In this document: one piece after another, positions 55,033 to 64,000 of the stretch | How positions within the stretch are numbered: position 1 is the first letter of the stretch | Layout: the number at the start of each line of letters is the position of its first letter | Assembly: GCF_002976435.1 (NCBI RefSeq) | Contig: NZ_PUGF01000001.1 | Location: forward strand, 1-64,000 | Source of the DNA: Solimicrobium silvestre | GTDB taxonomy: Bacteria; Pseudomonadota; Gammaproteobacteria; Burkholderiales; Burkholderiaceae_D | DNA length: 64,000 bases | Direction of reading: 5' to 3' | Notes under the pieces: generated by a model | Told to the model about the DNA's origin: nothing | Database searches by the model: none | What the model saw: only the letters and a program-made list of their open reading frames with translations | Position numbers and translations under genes: made by a program

Positions 55033-58000
55033 CTATTTCAACTTCACCACACTCGGTTCTTTCCACGGCCCGGTAATTTGATATTCAAACGTAAATGCTT
55101 TCATCAACGGTTCGCGTAAAAATAATTGCGCTAAGAAGGTACCTAAACCAATGACCGGATTCACCGCTAAACCATACACCACGGAAGCTGCCCCAGCGTT
55201 TACTTCCGGCACCACCACCACATGCAAATCTTGGGTTTCGCCCGCAATATTGGCTGTACCGCTTAATAACACGGTCGCTGAAACACTGCGCATTTTAAAA
55301 TTATCCGTTTTAGCGACGCCTTTTTCAATATCTGCATCGCCGGTGATACCGTCAAAAGCAAAACCATCTGAAAACACGTCACGGAAATCAAGCAATAAAC
55401 GTCGTGGCAACGCTTGCAGATTCAACACTGCCAATAATTTAGCGGCACCCGGTTCTACTTTTAAAAACTGCCCTGCTTGTAAATCTAATTTAATTTTTCC
55501 AGAAAGACTAGGTATATCCATCGAATAAGGTGAACCAGACCAGCTTACTTCACCCGTCAACTTGCCCTTACCGCCAGAAATCACATGCGCATAGCCCAAC
55601 CGGTCTAACAACTTACCGGCGTTCGTCAAGGTAAGTTCGTAGTTGAGATCGGTCTGGCTTTTTATCTGATGATTATGATCGCTATTGGTCCATTTTCCTT
55701 GCGCGCTTAATTCTGCATCCGGGCTGATTAAACTCAATTTATCAATTTGCCATTCGTTGGCATTAACGTCATTGGGATTGCTGACATTTTTAGCCTGCAA
55801 TTCCAGGCGTCCTAATTTTTTACCGAACAGTTCTACATTTTCAGCAATGACATCAAGGCCCGGAATATCAGTATGCACATTTTTATTCTGTAATAAATCA
55901 ACCACATCATTGGCGGCAGCTTCAGGAATAATGAGCGAACCTAACCGCGCCGTAACATGGCCTAAGCCATGATCTGCGTTATCCCAAGTGACGTAGCCTG
56001 AAATCTGTTTTGAATCAATATTCGCCTGCCAAATACCATTCACACGCGACGCGCCTAATATCACATGATCTAATTTTTTACCCAGCAAAGTCAGTTCTAC
56101 CGCTTGTGCTGCCAGCACGTTCGGCTCTAAATAAGGGGACAAATCAAATTCTGGCAATGCGCTATCGGCACTTTTATTTGCCGTCGAACCAGTCGCTTTA
56201 TCCGGCATTAAAGCCTGCAATTCATCCACATTCAAACTTGCTAATTCCAGATGCGCAGATAAGCCAGTATCTGGCGTAGGCGCCGGAACATTCACACCGA
56301 CACCACCGCTGATCACTTTCCAAGGGCTGGTTTCAGACGCTTGCTGGCGCACATAATGCGCATTAACCATGCCGCCCAATGAGAGTTTAATTTCGTCTTG
56401 TAAAACCGCACCACTGTTTGCGCCAAGCGGTGTCGCGATTAATTCAAAATGCAAAGGAAGATTATCTGCTGCCGTCTTATTCACTGGCACAGGGAGATGT
56501 AGAGCCATGCCTTGCAAAGTTGAATCCACCCAGATTTCAGTCTGCTTGTTCTTCACTTGAATAATCGCCGTGTAGGGCGCATTGCCATCAATGCGGGTCA
56601 GCAAATGCTTTAGCTGAGGTTGCGGATACGCTTTACGCACGCCGTCTGCGGCGACTACACCTTCAGCTTTGACACGAATAACGCCATCTTTTTGCGTGCC
56701 GCCCACCACCGTTACCGCGCCGCCTAAAAAACCGCCTTTGAGTGAATTTAAGCTTAATCCACGCTCATTAAAATCTATGCGACCAGTCACCTGACTCAGC
56801 AGTGGCATATCACGCAGCAAACCAATGTCATTCGCCATAAGCTGAACATCACCGGCCACTTTAGCGTCCATGATGTGCATTAGCGGCAAATCCAACCTGA
56901 GTTTTAACTTTGCGTTGCCCGTCGCTTTGGTGTCTTGGGTAAAATTACCTATCCATTCCAGCACCGGGCTAACACTTAAATAATGCAACATATTTTGCAC
57001 TGGGCCAACCGCATTACCATCAATTTCCAGCACCGGATTTGAGCCGATTAAGTTGGCAATGCGAGCCTTTACTTTAGAAACGGGAATCTCATCGGTTTCA
57101 CCTGACTCGGCATTAATCTCCATGCTTTCCCGGTCAAAGACAATTTTTCCCTGAATTTTGCTTAAGATAGGCCAGAACGGATGCGTGCCGTCTTTACCAA
57201 GCACGCCCGGTAAATAATTGATTTTTCCATCGACAATTTTGCCGGAAACATTAAAAATATTTTGATCTAAAAGTCCTTTTTTAACAAACGGAAATTCAGA
57301 CAAATCACCACGAATCCGAACACTGACATCATCAACAGTGCCTTGCAATAAACCCGTCGTCAGCCATTTATGCAAATCGGGCTGAGTCGCTAGCGGCAAA
57401 TAGTTATTTATTTTTTGAACATCAAAATGTGAAATCGACCCAGTTAAATCCAGCACGCCCAACGGCTTGGTTTTATTAGGATTGATGGGAATAATATGCG
57501 TACCAGAAAAATGCGCCTGCATCGCCTGCTGCGTAAAATCCAGCTTTGCCAGACTTAACTGCAACTGATTATCCTTTTGAAATAACCAATTGGCCTGCAT
57601 ATCAAAGCGATCAAACAGCATTTCAGGTTCAGAAAAATAGTCAGGCAATTGCAATTGCAAATTGGTCGACACCAGTTGAATTGAACCCTTCTTTTCATCC
57701 GCATCAATCTGCCCGGTTAAATTGGTAAAACCGGGAATTGCCGGAAAAGCTAAGGAGTCGTTCAGCGCCTGTCTTGCCGCTTGTGGCTTCATCGCTAAAT
57801 TGGCAAACTCACCGCTGATTTGGTAATGCTCCAGCGCTGGGAATTTACCTTGAAGTTTCACTGAAAAATTGGACAACTGCCCGGCAGGTTCGAAGTTTTG
57901 CAGCATCGCTGCATATTCCTTCGGCATGGGAAAATGTTCAATGAGATTTGCCAACACCTTCAAATCTAAAAATTTTGCTGAAAATTGAAGTTGTTCTGCG

Positions 58001-59202
58001 CTGCTTTTATTTGCGGGAATATATTTTTCAATGAAAGTCGTCGGTGGTAAACGAAAGCCGGAACGGGTTTCAAAACTAAAGTTAGTCAATGCAATTTGAT
58101 GCCCATTATCACGAATGTATTCGGAAACGGAGGCAGCAAAAGGAGACATTAAGGAAGTGCCGACCGAGCTTAAACTTTTAGGAGCAGATAATTCTTGCAC
58201 TGAAATACGGCCGGAAACACTGAGTAAGTCCAGCGTCTGTAAGTCTTTCCGCAACCAGGTTTTTACATCGGTGAGTTTTAAATCCGCCGTAAAATCAACG
58301 ATTTTAGCCCGGTCAAACGTAAACCAGGCACGTACCGCGCCAACCCCTTGTTGAAGGTCAAAGGGATAATCGAAATAACTCTTCCACGCTGCCAAATCGG
58401 TTTTTGAAAAGTCGGCATAAACCTGACCTTTCCATTGCAAATAATCAGAAATATTTTCGCTGAATGCATGGTGAGTAAAATCGGCCCGTATATCCAGCGG
58501 GCCAGACAAATTAGCCGGTGGGTTAGCGGTAAAAGAGAATTGATGATGCTGCCAATGATTTTTCATCACCAAATTTACATTTGACAGCGCCAAAACCGGC
58601 GCGCCGCGCTGCTCATCGGTCCAATGCAAAATACCATTATTTATGACGATTTCACGCTGTGACAAGAGCCAGTTTAATCCTCTGGCATCACTTTTTTTAG
58701 CTGGGTCTAACCACCAGCCCGCAATATAAATTTTGCCATCCGCGCTGCGTTTAAGCTCTAACTCAGGTTGGTTAATTTCTAAATTATATAAACGCACATC
58801 GGCTACAAACACCGACATCCACGATATCGTCGCATTCACGCTAGGCAGCATTAACGCATTCTGGCCCTGCTCATCATGAATGGCGACTTGTTGCAATTGC
58901 AAATGTGGGTGCAAGCCTTGCCATGAAGCAGAAATTTGAGCAATGCTGACCGTACGCCCCAACGAAGAGCCGAGCAGATGTTCAATCTCTGTTTTGTAAT
59001 TGCCTATATTAGGCAGAAGCGCATAGCGCAGCACCAGAAACACCACGCAAAATAGCAAATAAAGCAGCACTAATAACTTAACGCAAGCGCCTAGTATATG
59101 GTGGCTAATGAGATTTAATCGGGTATAGGCGCGTTGAAACAGATGCCAACGATCGGCATAGGGATGCGGGGTTATTTCGGTAATACGTTGATCTGAAGTC
59201 AT
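55033..59202 (-). CDS. yhdP: YhdP-family AsmA-like envelope protein
   Basis: 1389 residues. One N-terminal helix (LLVLLYLLFCVVFLVLRYALLP) anchors a very long periplasmic region of repeating beta strands. The DUF3971 and AsmA-like domains show features such as LNLEINQPELELKRSADGKIYIAGWW and LSLNSLKGGFLGGAVTVVGGTQ. The C-terminus (FAFDGITGDADIEKGVAKTDNFKMRS and VVVPEVNAGAASVVYGLAVNPVIGLGTF) is typical. These bridge-like proteins move phospholipids to the outer membrane in E. coli and related bacteria. It is the first gene of the leftward yhdP-nitrilase-tldD series, divergent from glnE. Confidence 0.9.
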   Translation of the reverse strand: MTSDQRITEITPHPYADRWHLFQRAYTRLNLISHHILGACVKLLVLLYLLFCVVFLVLRYALLPNIGNYKTEIEHLLGSSLGRTVSIAQISASWQGLHPHLQLQQVAIHDEQGQNALMLPSVNATISWMSVFVADVRLYNLEINQPELELKRSADGKIYIAGWWLDPAKKSDARGLNWLLSQREIVINNGILHWTDEQRGAPVLALSNVNLVMKNHWQHHQFSFTANPPANLSGPLDIRADFTHHAFSENISDYLQWKGQVYADFSKTDLAAWKSYFDYPFDLQQGVGAVRAWFTFDRAKIVDFTADLKLTDVKTWLRKDLQTLDLLSVSGRISVQELSAPKSLSSVGTSLMSPFAASVSEYIRDNGHQIALTNFSFETRSGFRLPPTTFIEKYIPANKSSAEQLQFSAKFLDLKVLANLIEHFPMPKEYAAMLQNFEPAGQLSNFSVKLQGKFPALEHYQISGEFANLAMKPQAARQALNDSLAFPAIPGFTNLTGQIDADEKKGSIQLVSTNLQLQLPDYFSEPEMLFDRFDMQANWLFQKDNQLQLSLAKLDFTQQAMQAHFSGTHIIPINPNKTKPLGVLDLTGSISHFDVQKINNYLPLATQPDLHKWLTTGLLQGTVDDVSVRIRGDLSEFPFVKKGLLDQNIFNVSGKIVDGKINYLPGVLGKDGTHPFWPILSKIQGKIVFDRESMEINAESGETDEIPVSKVKARIANLIGSNPVLEIDGNAVGPVQNMLHYLSVSPVLEWIGNFTQDTKATGNAKLKLRLDLPLMHIMDAKVAGDVQLMANDIGLLRDMPLLSQVTGRIDFNERGLSLNSLKGGFLGGAVTVVGGTQKDGVIRVKAEGVVAADGVRKAYPQPQLKHLLTRIDGNAPYTAIIQVKNKQTEIWVDSTLQGMALHLPVPVNKTAADNLPLHFELIATPLGANSGAVLQDEIKLSLGGMVNAHYVRQQASETSPWKVISGGVGVNVPAPTPDTGLSAHLELASLNVDELQALMPDKATGSTANKSADSALPEFDLSPYLEPNVLAAQAVELTLLGKKLDHVILGASRVNGIWQANIDSKQISGYVTWDNADHGLGHVTARLGSLIIPEAAANDVVDLLQNKNVHTDIPGLDVIAENVELFGKKLGRLELQAKNVSNPNDVNANEWQIDKLSLISPDAELSAQGKWTNSDHNHQIKSQTDLNYELTLTNAGKLLDRLGYAHVISGGKGKLTGEVSWSGSPYSMDIPSLSGKIKLDLQAGQFLKVEPGAAKLLAVLNLQALPRRLLLDFRDVFSDGFAFDGITGDADIEKGVAKTDNFKMRSVSATVLLSGTANIAGETQDLHVVVVPEVNAGAASVVYGLAVNPVIGLGTFLAQLFLREPLMKAFTFEYQITGPWKEPSVVKLK

Positions 59203-59309
59203 TGTCTAAAAAATCCAACTCGGCGTACAATCAGCTCGACAGCGGTAATTGAACAATGTTGCTTAGATGGCATAATTAATTCCAAATAGGCATGAAAATG
59301 GTTAATCGT

Positions 59310-59392
59310 AGGGCTTACGCAAAATTGTTCTGGCAAGGTTCACTGGCAGTACATTAAGTGCAACGCCGTTGGAACAGTTTTGCGTAAGTCCT
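59310..59392. mobile_element. MITE-like element between yhdP and glnE
   Basis: Inverted repeats of 21 bases (left AGGGCTTACGCAAAATTGTT at 59310, right GAACAGTTTTGCGTAAGTCC at 59372) match at 19 of 21 positions. They enclose 41 bases without coding capacity. TA occurs next to the GG...CC ends at both sides, as expected for a TA target duplication. A short palindromic element with IS-like ends between divergent genes cannot serve as a terminator for either. Confidence 0.55.
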
Positions 59393-59436
59393 AAATCGCT
59401 TTAATGTTAGTTTATCATCACACAACACATCAAAGA

Positions 59437-62229
59437 ATGAATTCTACTTCCCGATACGCTCAATTAAACCGATTAAATACATCACGATTTTTCTCTCGCT
59501 GGGCACAAGCTGGTGCGAACGCAGATGCAAACTCAAACACTGCGCACAACAGCCCCACGCGGACTGAGCAAATAAATGAGTTAGCCGAATTATCCTTGAC
59601 GCCAGCTACTTTTGCACACTTTTTACAAAAAGAAACTAATTTACCTCGACAGGCCAACAATCCAAACGGCCTAAGTTTGCCACATGCGCTACGCCGATTG
59701 AGGAATTTAGTTGTTTGTACGCTAATAGAGAAGGATTTAACCGGCAAAGCCGACTTAAACGAAGTCGTCACCGTCATGAGTAGCTTTGCCGACTTTGCAG
59801 TGCAAACTGCTTTGGCTGCCTTAACGCTCGAAATGCAGGCGCAATACGGCATTCCCGTAGCAGAAGACAGCGGCGAAATACAAGAATTGATCGTACTGGG
59901 CATGGGTAAATTAGGTGGTGCAGAGCTCAATATCTCGTCCGATATCGATTTAATCTTTACCTACGCCGAAGATGGCGAAACGAAAGCTGCGGCAGGTCAA
60001 AAAAACTTATCCAACCATGAATTCTTCAGCCGTTTAGGCAAAAAACTGATCGCAGCCCTATCTGAAATCGGTGAAGACGGCTTTACCTTCCGGGTTGATA
60101 TGGCACTGCGCCCGAACGGCGCATCCGGCCCGCTGGTTGCCAGCTTTGGCATGCTGGAAGAATATTTATTGGTTCAAGGTCGCGAATGGGAACGTTATGC
60201 CTGGGTTAAAGCGCGTGCCATCACCGGTTTTCCCAGTCAAATCGCCGCATTGAAAAAAATTGTCCAGCCGTTTGTGTATCGCCGCTATCTGGATTTTGCA
60301 GTCATCGACGCACTGCGCGCCATGCACAGCCAAATTCGTGCCGAAGTAATTCGCCATGAAACACGTCACCCAGATCGCGCCAACAACGTCAAACTAGGGC
60401 GCGGTGGAATCCGTGAAATTGAATTTTTAACCCAGGTATTCCAATTGATACGCGGTGGCCGCGAACCGTTGTTACGCAATCGTTCTACCCGGGAAACCTT
60501 GGCTATATTGGCAAATTTAAGCATTATCGATCCCAAAATAGTCGCGCAATTATTGGCTTCGTATACCTTTTTACGCAATCTGGAACACCGCCTGCAATAT
60601 CTGGACGACGCACAAACGCACAGCATGCCGGCCAATCCGGCCGACGGTGAAATTATTGCGCAAATGATGGGTTATACCGATTTAGCTGAATTGTCAGTTG
60701 AACTAGCCAAGCATCGCGCCTTTGTTGCGCATCAATTCGATATTATTTTTGGCGCTACAGAATCAAAAGCAGGGAGCAAAGACCCTGAAGCGCCTAATTT
60801 CAGCATGAGTTTAGCGGACAGCGATAATCAGGAAGTATTACTACATCTGTTAAGTAAATTAGCGTTCCAAAATCCGGCCGATGGCGCAGAAATAATTACC
60901 CGCAGCTTACAGGCACCGCGACTACGTTCCATCTCTGAAGCCAGTAAAAATAAGTGCATGATGCTACTCAATCGTGCTGTCGTCATGATTGCAGCCCTAC
61001 CCGATCAACATGCCGAAACCCTGCAACGCTTGTTAAATTTATTGGAAGCGATTGTTCGGCGTACGGCTTACTTATCACTCCTAATTGAATACCCGCATTC
61101 ATTAGAGCGTTTAATCCGCATGATGCATTCCAGCGATTGGGCGGCACGTTACTTAATTCGCCACCCTATTTTATTAGATGAGCTGCTGGACATCGCCACC
61201 TTGCACCAAGCGCCTGACTGGGTCGCTTTTGCAGCTGAATTAAATCAGCAATTAAACCTCCATGCGGACGACACCGAACGCCAACTAGAAACCCTGCGTG
61301 AAATGCATCACTCGCAGCTGTTCCGGCTGCTGGCACAAGATTTGGAAGGCATGCTGACAGTTGAACACTTAGCTGACCAACTCTCACAACTGGCCGACAT
61401 TATGGTTGCCGCCACAATCAAGGCAGTGTGGCGCACAGTCACCCAACGGCACCGTGAAACACCGTTATTTTCCGTGGTCGCTTATGGAAAATTAGGTGGC
61501 AAAGAATTGGGTTATGCATCTGACTTAGATGTAGTATTTATCTACGACGACCAAGACCAAGAAGCACCTGCGCAATACGCCAAGTTAGTGCAACGATTCA
61601 TTACCTGGATGACTAGCCACACGCCGGCCGGGGTGTTGTTTGATATTGATATTGCGCTACGCCCGGACGGTGCCAGCGGCTTAATGGTTTCATCTATTCA
61701 GGCTTTCGAGCGCTATCAAACCCAATCAGCATGGGCTTGGGAGCATCAGGCATTAACCCGCGCCCGTTGCTGTACAGGCCCTGTAGAACTGGTGGAAAAA
61801 TTTGACGCTTTAAGGCAACAGATTTTATGTCAGGCACGCGAGCCGGAAACCTTGAAACAGGAAGTGCTCACTATGCGCAATAAAATGCGTGAAGCAAACC
61901 CTGTTCAACCGGATAAATTTGATTTGAAACATAGCCCGGGCGGCATGATCGATATTGAATTTATGGTGCAATACCTAGTGCTGCGCTACGCCCATAACTA
62001 TCCGCAACTTTGCGCTAACTACGGCAATATTGCACTGCTCATTACTTGCGGTGAACTCGGTTTAATACAACCCGAACATGCTCGGCCAGTGGCCGATATT
62101 TACCGCCACTGGCGTAAACAGCAGCACATGATTCGTTTGCAGGGTATTGATCAGGCAAAAATAGATAGCGAAATTGCTGCAGAGGAAGCGCAGCAGGTTG
62201 TCGCATTGTGGGAATATTTGTTTGCTTGA
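59437..62229 (+). CDS. glnE: Glutamine synthetase adenylyltransferase / deadenylylase
   Basis: 930 residues from the ATG at 59437; an in-frame ATG at 59404, almost inside the adjacent repeat, adds 11. It has two nucleotidyltransferase domains. The N-terminal one, with IVLGMGKLGGAELNISSDIDLIFTY, removes AMP. The C-terminal one, with VVAYGKLGGKELGYASDLDVVFIYDD, adds it; both GxxxLG(S/G)xxDxD motifs are clear. A GlnE regulatory linker lies between. GlnE sets glutamine synthetase activity according to PII. The length is normal for proteobacteria. The GS gene is not in the window. Confidence 0.94.
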   Translation: MNSTSRYAQLNRLNTSRFFSRWAQAGANADANSNTAHNSPTRTEQINELAELSLTPATFAHFLQKETNLPRQANNPNGLSLPHALRRLRNLVVCTLIEKDLTGKADLNEVVTVMSSFADFAVQTALAALTLEMQAQYGIPVAEDSGEIQELIVLGMGKLGGAELNISSDIDLIFTYAEDGETKAAAGQKNLSNHEFFSRLGKKLIAALSEIGEDGFTFRVDMALRPNGASGPLVASFGMLEEYLLVQGREWERYAWVKARAITGFPSQIAALKKIVQPFVYRRYLDFAVIDALRAMHSQIRAEVIRHETRHPDRANNVKLGRGGIREIEFLTQVFQLIRGGREPLLRNRSTRETLAILANLSIIDPKIVAQLLASYTFLRNLEHRLQYLDDAQTHSMPANPADGEIIAQMMGYTDLAELSVELAKHRAFVAHQFDIIFGATESKAGSKDPEAPNFSMSLADSDNQEVLLHLLSKLAFQNPADGAEIITRSLQAPRLRSISEASKNKCMMLLNRAVVMIAALPDQHAETLQRLLNLLEAIVRRTAYLSLLIEYPHSLERLIRMMHSSDWAARYLIRHPILLDELLDIATLHQAPDWVAFAAELNQQLNLHADDTERQLETLREMHHSQLFRLLAQDLEGMLTVEHLADQLSQLADIMVAATIKAVWRTVTQRHRETPLFSVVAYGKLGGKELGYASDLDVVFIYDDQDQEAPAQYAKLVQRFITWMTSHTPAGVLFDIDIALRPDGASGLMVSSIQAFERYQTQSAWAWEHQALTRARCCTGPVELVEKFDALRQQILCQAREPETLKQEVLTMRNKMREANPVQPDKFDLKHSPGGMIDIEFMVQYLVLRYAHNYPQLCANYGNIALLITCGELGLIQPEHARPVADIYRHWRKQQHMIRLQGIDQAKIDSEIAAEEAQQVVALWEYLFA

Positions 62230-62344
62230 AATCAGGCAGCGTTTAGTGACGAATGTAAGCATTTATCAGAAACTGCAAGGAATTTTGCAAATCGCTGACA
62301 TTCAGTTACGGCCTATTTTTAGCCAACAATAAACATTAATTAAT

Positions 62345-64000
62345 CTACTTAGAGCCATCATTGCTTGGACTTGATCGCGACCATTCAATCACCTCTTTTT
62401 CAGCAGCTTCTATTTGTTCCGAAGTGAGCAATTTCGAAACTTTGGCAATCCCTTCCCTGGAAGCCCGGTAGGAATAATCGTTTACCTCCGCAATTGATGC
62501 AGAAATCACCCACCATTTATAAGCCTGGAAATTATCTTTCGCGACTCCTTGTCCTTCAAAATACACTTGAGCTAAATTTGATTGCGCATCAGGGTTACTC
62601 AAATTCGCAGCCCGCATAAAATATTTCATAGCCTTATTTTCGTCCTGCTGAACCCCAACCCCGTCTCTGTAATAAACACCTAATGTATTAATTGCCTCTA
62701 AATTTCCTAATTTGGCCGCTTTTTCATGCCATTTTATCGCCTCAACCAGATCAATCGGCACCCCCTGCCCTTTTGCATACATTATGCCAATTGAGTTCAT
62801 TGATTTATCACTATTACTATCAACCCCCTTTCGGAACCATTTCATCGCCTCTATATAATCCTGCTTAACACCATCTCCAAATTGATAGTTATAACCCAAG
62901 CTAAACAGTGCGTCCGTATTCCCTTGTTCGGCTGCCTTTAAATACCATTTTTGGGCTTCAGACTTATTAATACTTACTCCACGCCCCACATCATAGGCAT
63001 ATCCCAAATTAAACTGTGCTAATGCAAAACCTTGTTCGGCTGACTTTCGGTACCAGACTACTGCCTCTTGGCTATTCTTTTTAACACCACGCGCGTTGTC
63101 ATACATAAGCCCCAGATTACGCTGGGCAATTCTATCGCCGTTATCTGCGGCAACGCGATAATATTGCAATGCAATTTCGTTATTTTTCGCTATACCAATA
63201 CCTTTTTCATACATATATCCCAAATTAAGTATCGCAGGAATGTAGCTTTGAACAACCGCCCGCGAACCCCAGAAAAAAGCCAAATGGGCATCCCGTTGAA
63301 CACCTGTACCATTTTGAAAGTAATAACTTAAATTAAGCTGTGCTTTTGCGACACCTTGCTCAGCTGCCGAGCTATACAAGTTAAACGACTTGGAATAATC
63401 TCTTTCTACTATGTTTCCCGAATCATAAAAATCACCAAGATTCAACTGCGCGTAGGGGTTGCCCATACCAGCAGCCAGCGAATAATATTCGAACGACTTC
63501 TTAGAATCCTGCGCCACTCCTTCACCATATTTGTACATTTGACCCAGCATACTTATTGCTCTTGGGTTATTTTGTTGCGCTGATAAACCAAGCCATTTAA
63601 AGGCTTTATCAAAATCCTTGCTAACACCTTCTCCATAATAATTTGCAAGTCCAATCTCGAGTTGTGAGCATGCCCTTCCAGCCTCAGCTCCGCGCTGCCA
63701 AGCCGCAATAGCCATTGGATAATTATTAACGTCAAAAGCACTCATCCCAGTCGTACAATCTGCGTCGCTGATTTGCAGGCGTTTATATTCATTCTTTGCC
63801 GGAAAATAAATATCCAAACTACGTATTCCACCCGTATTTAGCCATCTGAATGCAGCTTCCGCTGCGACATTATCTTTAGTTGATAAATGTTTTTGTCCGA
63901 TATAAAACCATGCCTCACTCAAGGCAATTTCACGCGTATCTTTTGGCAATGCATCAGCAATTTTAATTAGATCCGAGTTACTCATCATTCCCGTTTGCAT
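62345..64000 (-). CDS. Sel1-repeat protein (probably cut by window edge)
   Basis: The frame runs to the right window edge. An ATG occurs exactly there, but the gene probably starts further right. About 11 Sel1-like repeats of 36 residues fill most of the 551 residues (for example AISMLGQMYKYGEGVAQDSKKSFEYYSLAA and AQFNLGYAYDVGRGVSINKSEAQKWYLKAA). Sel1 repeats form alpha solenoids that bind protein partners. The part before residue 105 holds no clear repeat. No enzymatic domain is seen; its role cannot be told. Confidence 0.8.
   Translation of the reverse strand: MQTGMMSNSDLIKIADALPKDTREIALSEAWFYIGQKHLSTKDNVAAEAAFRWLNTGGIRSLDIYFPAKNEYKRLQISDADCTTGMSAFDVNNYPMAIAAWQRGAEAGRACSQLEIGLANYYGEGVSKDFDKAFKWLGLSAQQNNPRAISMLGQMYKYGEGVAQDSKKSFEYYSLAAGMGNPYAQLNLGDFYDSGNIVERDYSKSFNLYSSAAEQGVAKAQLNLSYYFQNGTGVQRDAHLAFFWGSRAVVQSYIPAILNLGYMYEKGIGIAKNNEIALQYYRVAADNGDRIAQRNLGLMYDNARGVKKNSQEAVVWYRKSAEQGFALAQFNLGYAYDVGRGVSINKSEAQKWYLKAAEQGNTDALFSLGYNYQFGDGVKQDYIEAMKWFRKGVDSNSDKSMNSIGIMYAKGQGVPIDLVEAIKWHEKAAKLGNLEAINTLGVYYRDGVGVQQDENKAMKYFMRAANLSNPDAQSNLAQVYFEGQGVAKDNFQAYKWWVISASIAEVNDYSYRASREGIAKVSKLLTSEQIEAAEKEVIEWSRSSPSNDGSK

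Noticed and set aside
1-64000. CRISPR arrays, tRNA or rRNA genes and prophage genes
   Set aside because: No regular direct repeats with spacers, no cloverleaf or rRNA-like sequence and no phage structural genes were seen by reading; a dedicated scan was not possible.

Overview
The window reads as a chromosomal segment of a Gram-negative betaproteobacterium. Evidence includes the two-subunit arginine succinyltransferase, a block of tldD, nitrilase, yhdP-like and glnE genes in an order familiar from Burkholderiales, many periplasmic c-type cytochromes, lipoproteins and Tat-exported molybdoenzymes. Base composition is moderate for that group, which would suit a lower-GC member of Oxalobacteraceae (Undibacterium- or Herminiimonas-like). 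The family-level placement is inference. No rRNA, tRNA or CRISPR array was seen.

Layout. 0-1 kb: the first codons of a probable IS110-type transposase, a palindrome resembling insertion-sequence ends, and a TonB-C-domain lipoprotein. 1.4-13.5 kb: a leftward arginine succinyltransferase (AST/aru) operon, aruC-aruF-aruG-astD-astB-gdhB-astE, with the 180-kDa NAD-glutamate dehydrogenase between astB and astE. The operon would take arginine to glutamate and then 2-oxoglutarate. 13.7-16.5 kb: a divergent sulfite-oxidase-type operon of three genes: a periplasmic binding domain fused to a rhodanese, a SorA-like Mo enzyme and a small cytochrome c. 16.6-27.2 kb: an accessory stretch with a secreted lipase-like lipoprotein, a Big2 lipoprotein and a PL7 alginate lyase. 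It also holds several decayed genes: an AraC C-terminal remnant, an esterase missing its nucleophile elbow, and a PhyH dioxygenase with two in-frame stops. 27.6-29.7 kb: marR-MATE efflux with a clear promoter and operator. 29.9-30.6 kb: a HigB/HigA-like toxin-antitoxin pair with a perfect palindromic operator. 30.6-34.3 kb: GlxA-type regulator and an isoquinoline-1-oxidoreductase-type molybdoenzyme (two subunits). 34.8-39.5 kb: AmiD-like amidase, M14/AspA-type hydrolase, peptide-binding protein and MurQ, which together suggest murein recycling. 39.6-40.6 kb: ribB behind an FMN riboswitch. 40.7-42.3 kb: hipBA. 42.3-44.4 kb: a tri-haem and a di-haem cytochrome c. 44.5-49.2 kb: phosphoesterase, LysR regulator, membrane protein, SGNH hydrolase and DoxX. 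49.3-51.4 kb: tcdA, hemerythrin and pdxH. 52.5-62.2 kb: tldD, nitrilase, yhdP-like and divergent glnE, with a MITE-like element between the last two. The right edge is a Sel1-repeat protein.

The most interesting points are the binding-protein/rhodanese fusion beside a SorAB-like pair, gdhB inside the aru operon, the putative murein-recycling cluster with an AspA-family enzyme in the place of an amidase, the cluster of recently broken genes between 18 and 26 kb, and several unexplained small inverted repeats. Nothing here could be proven to be a wholly new system from sequence alone.
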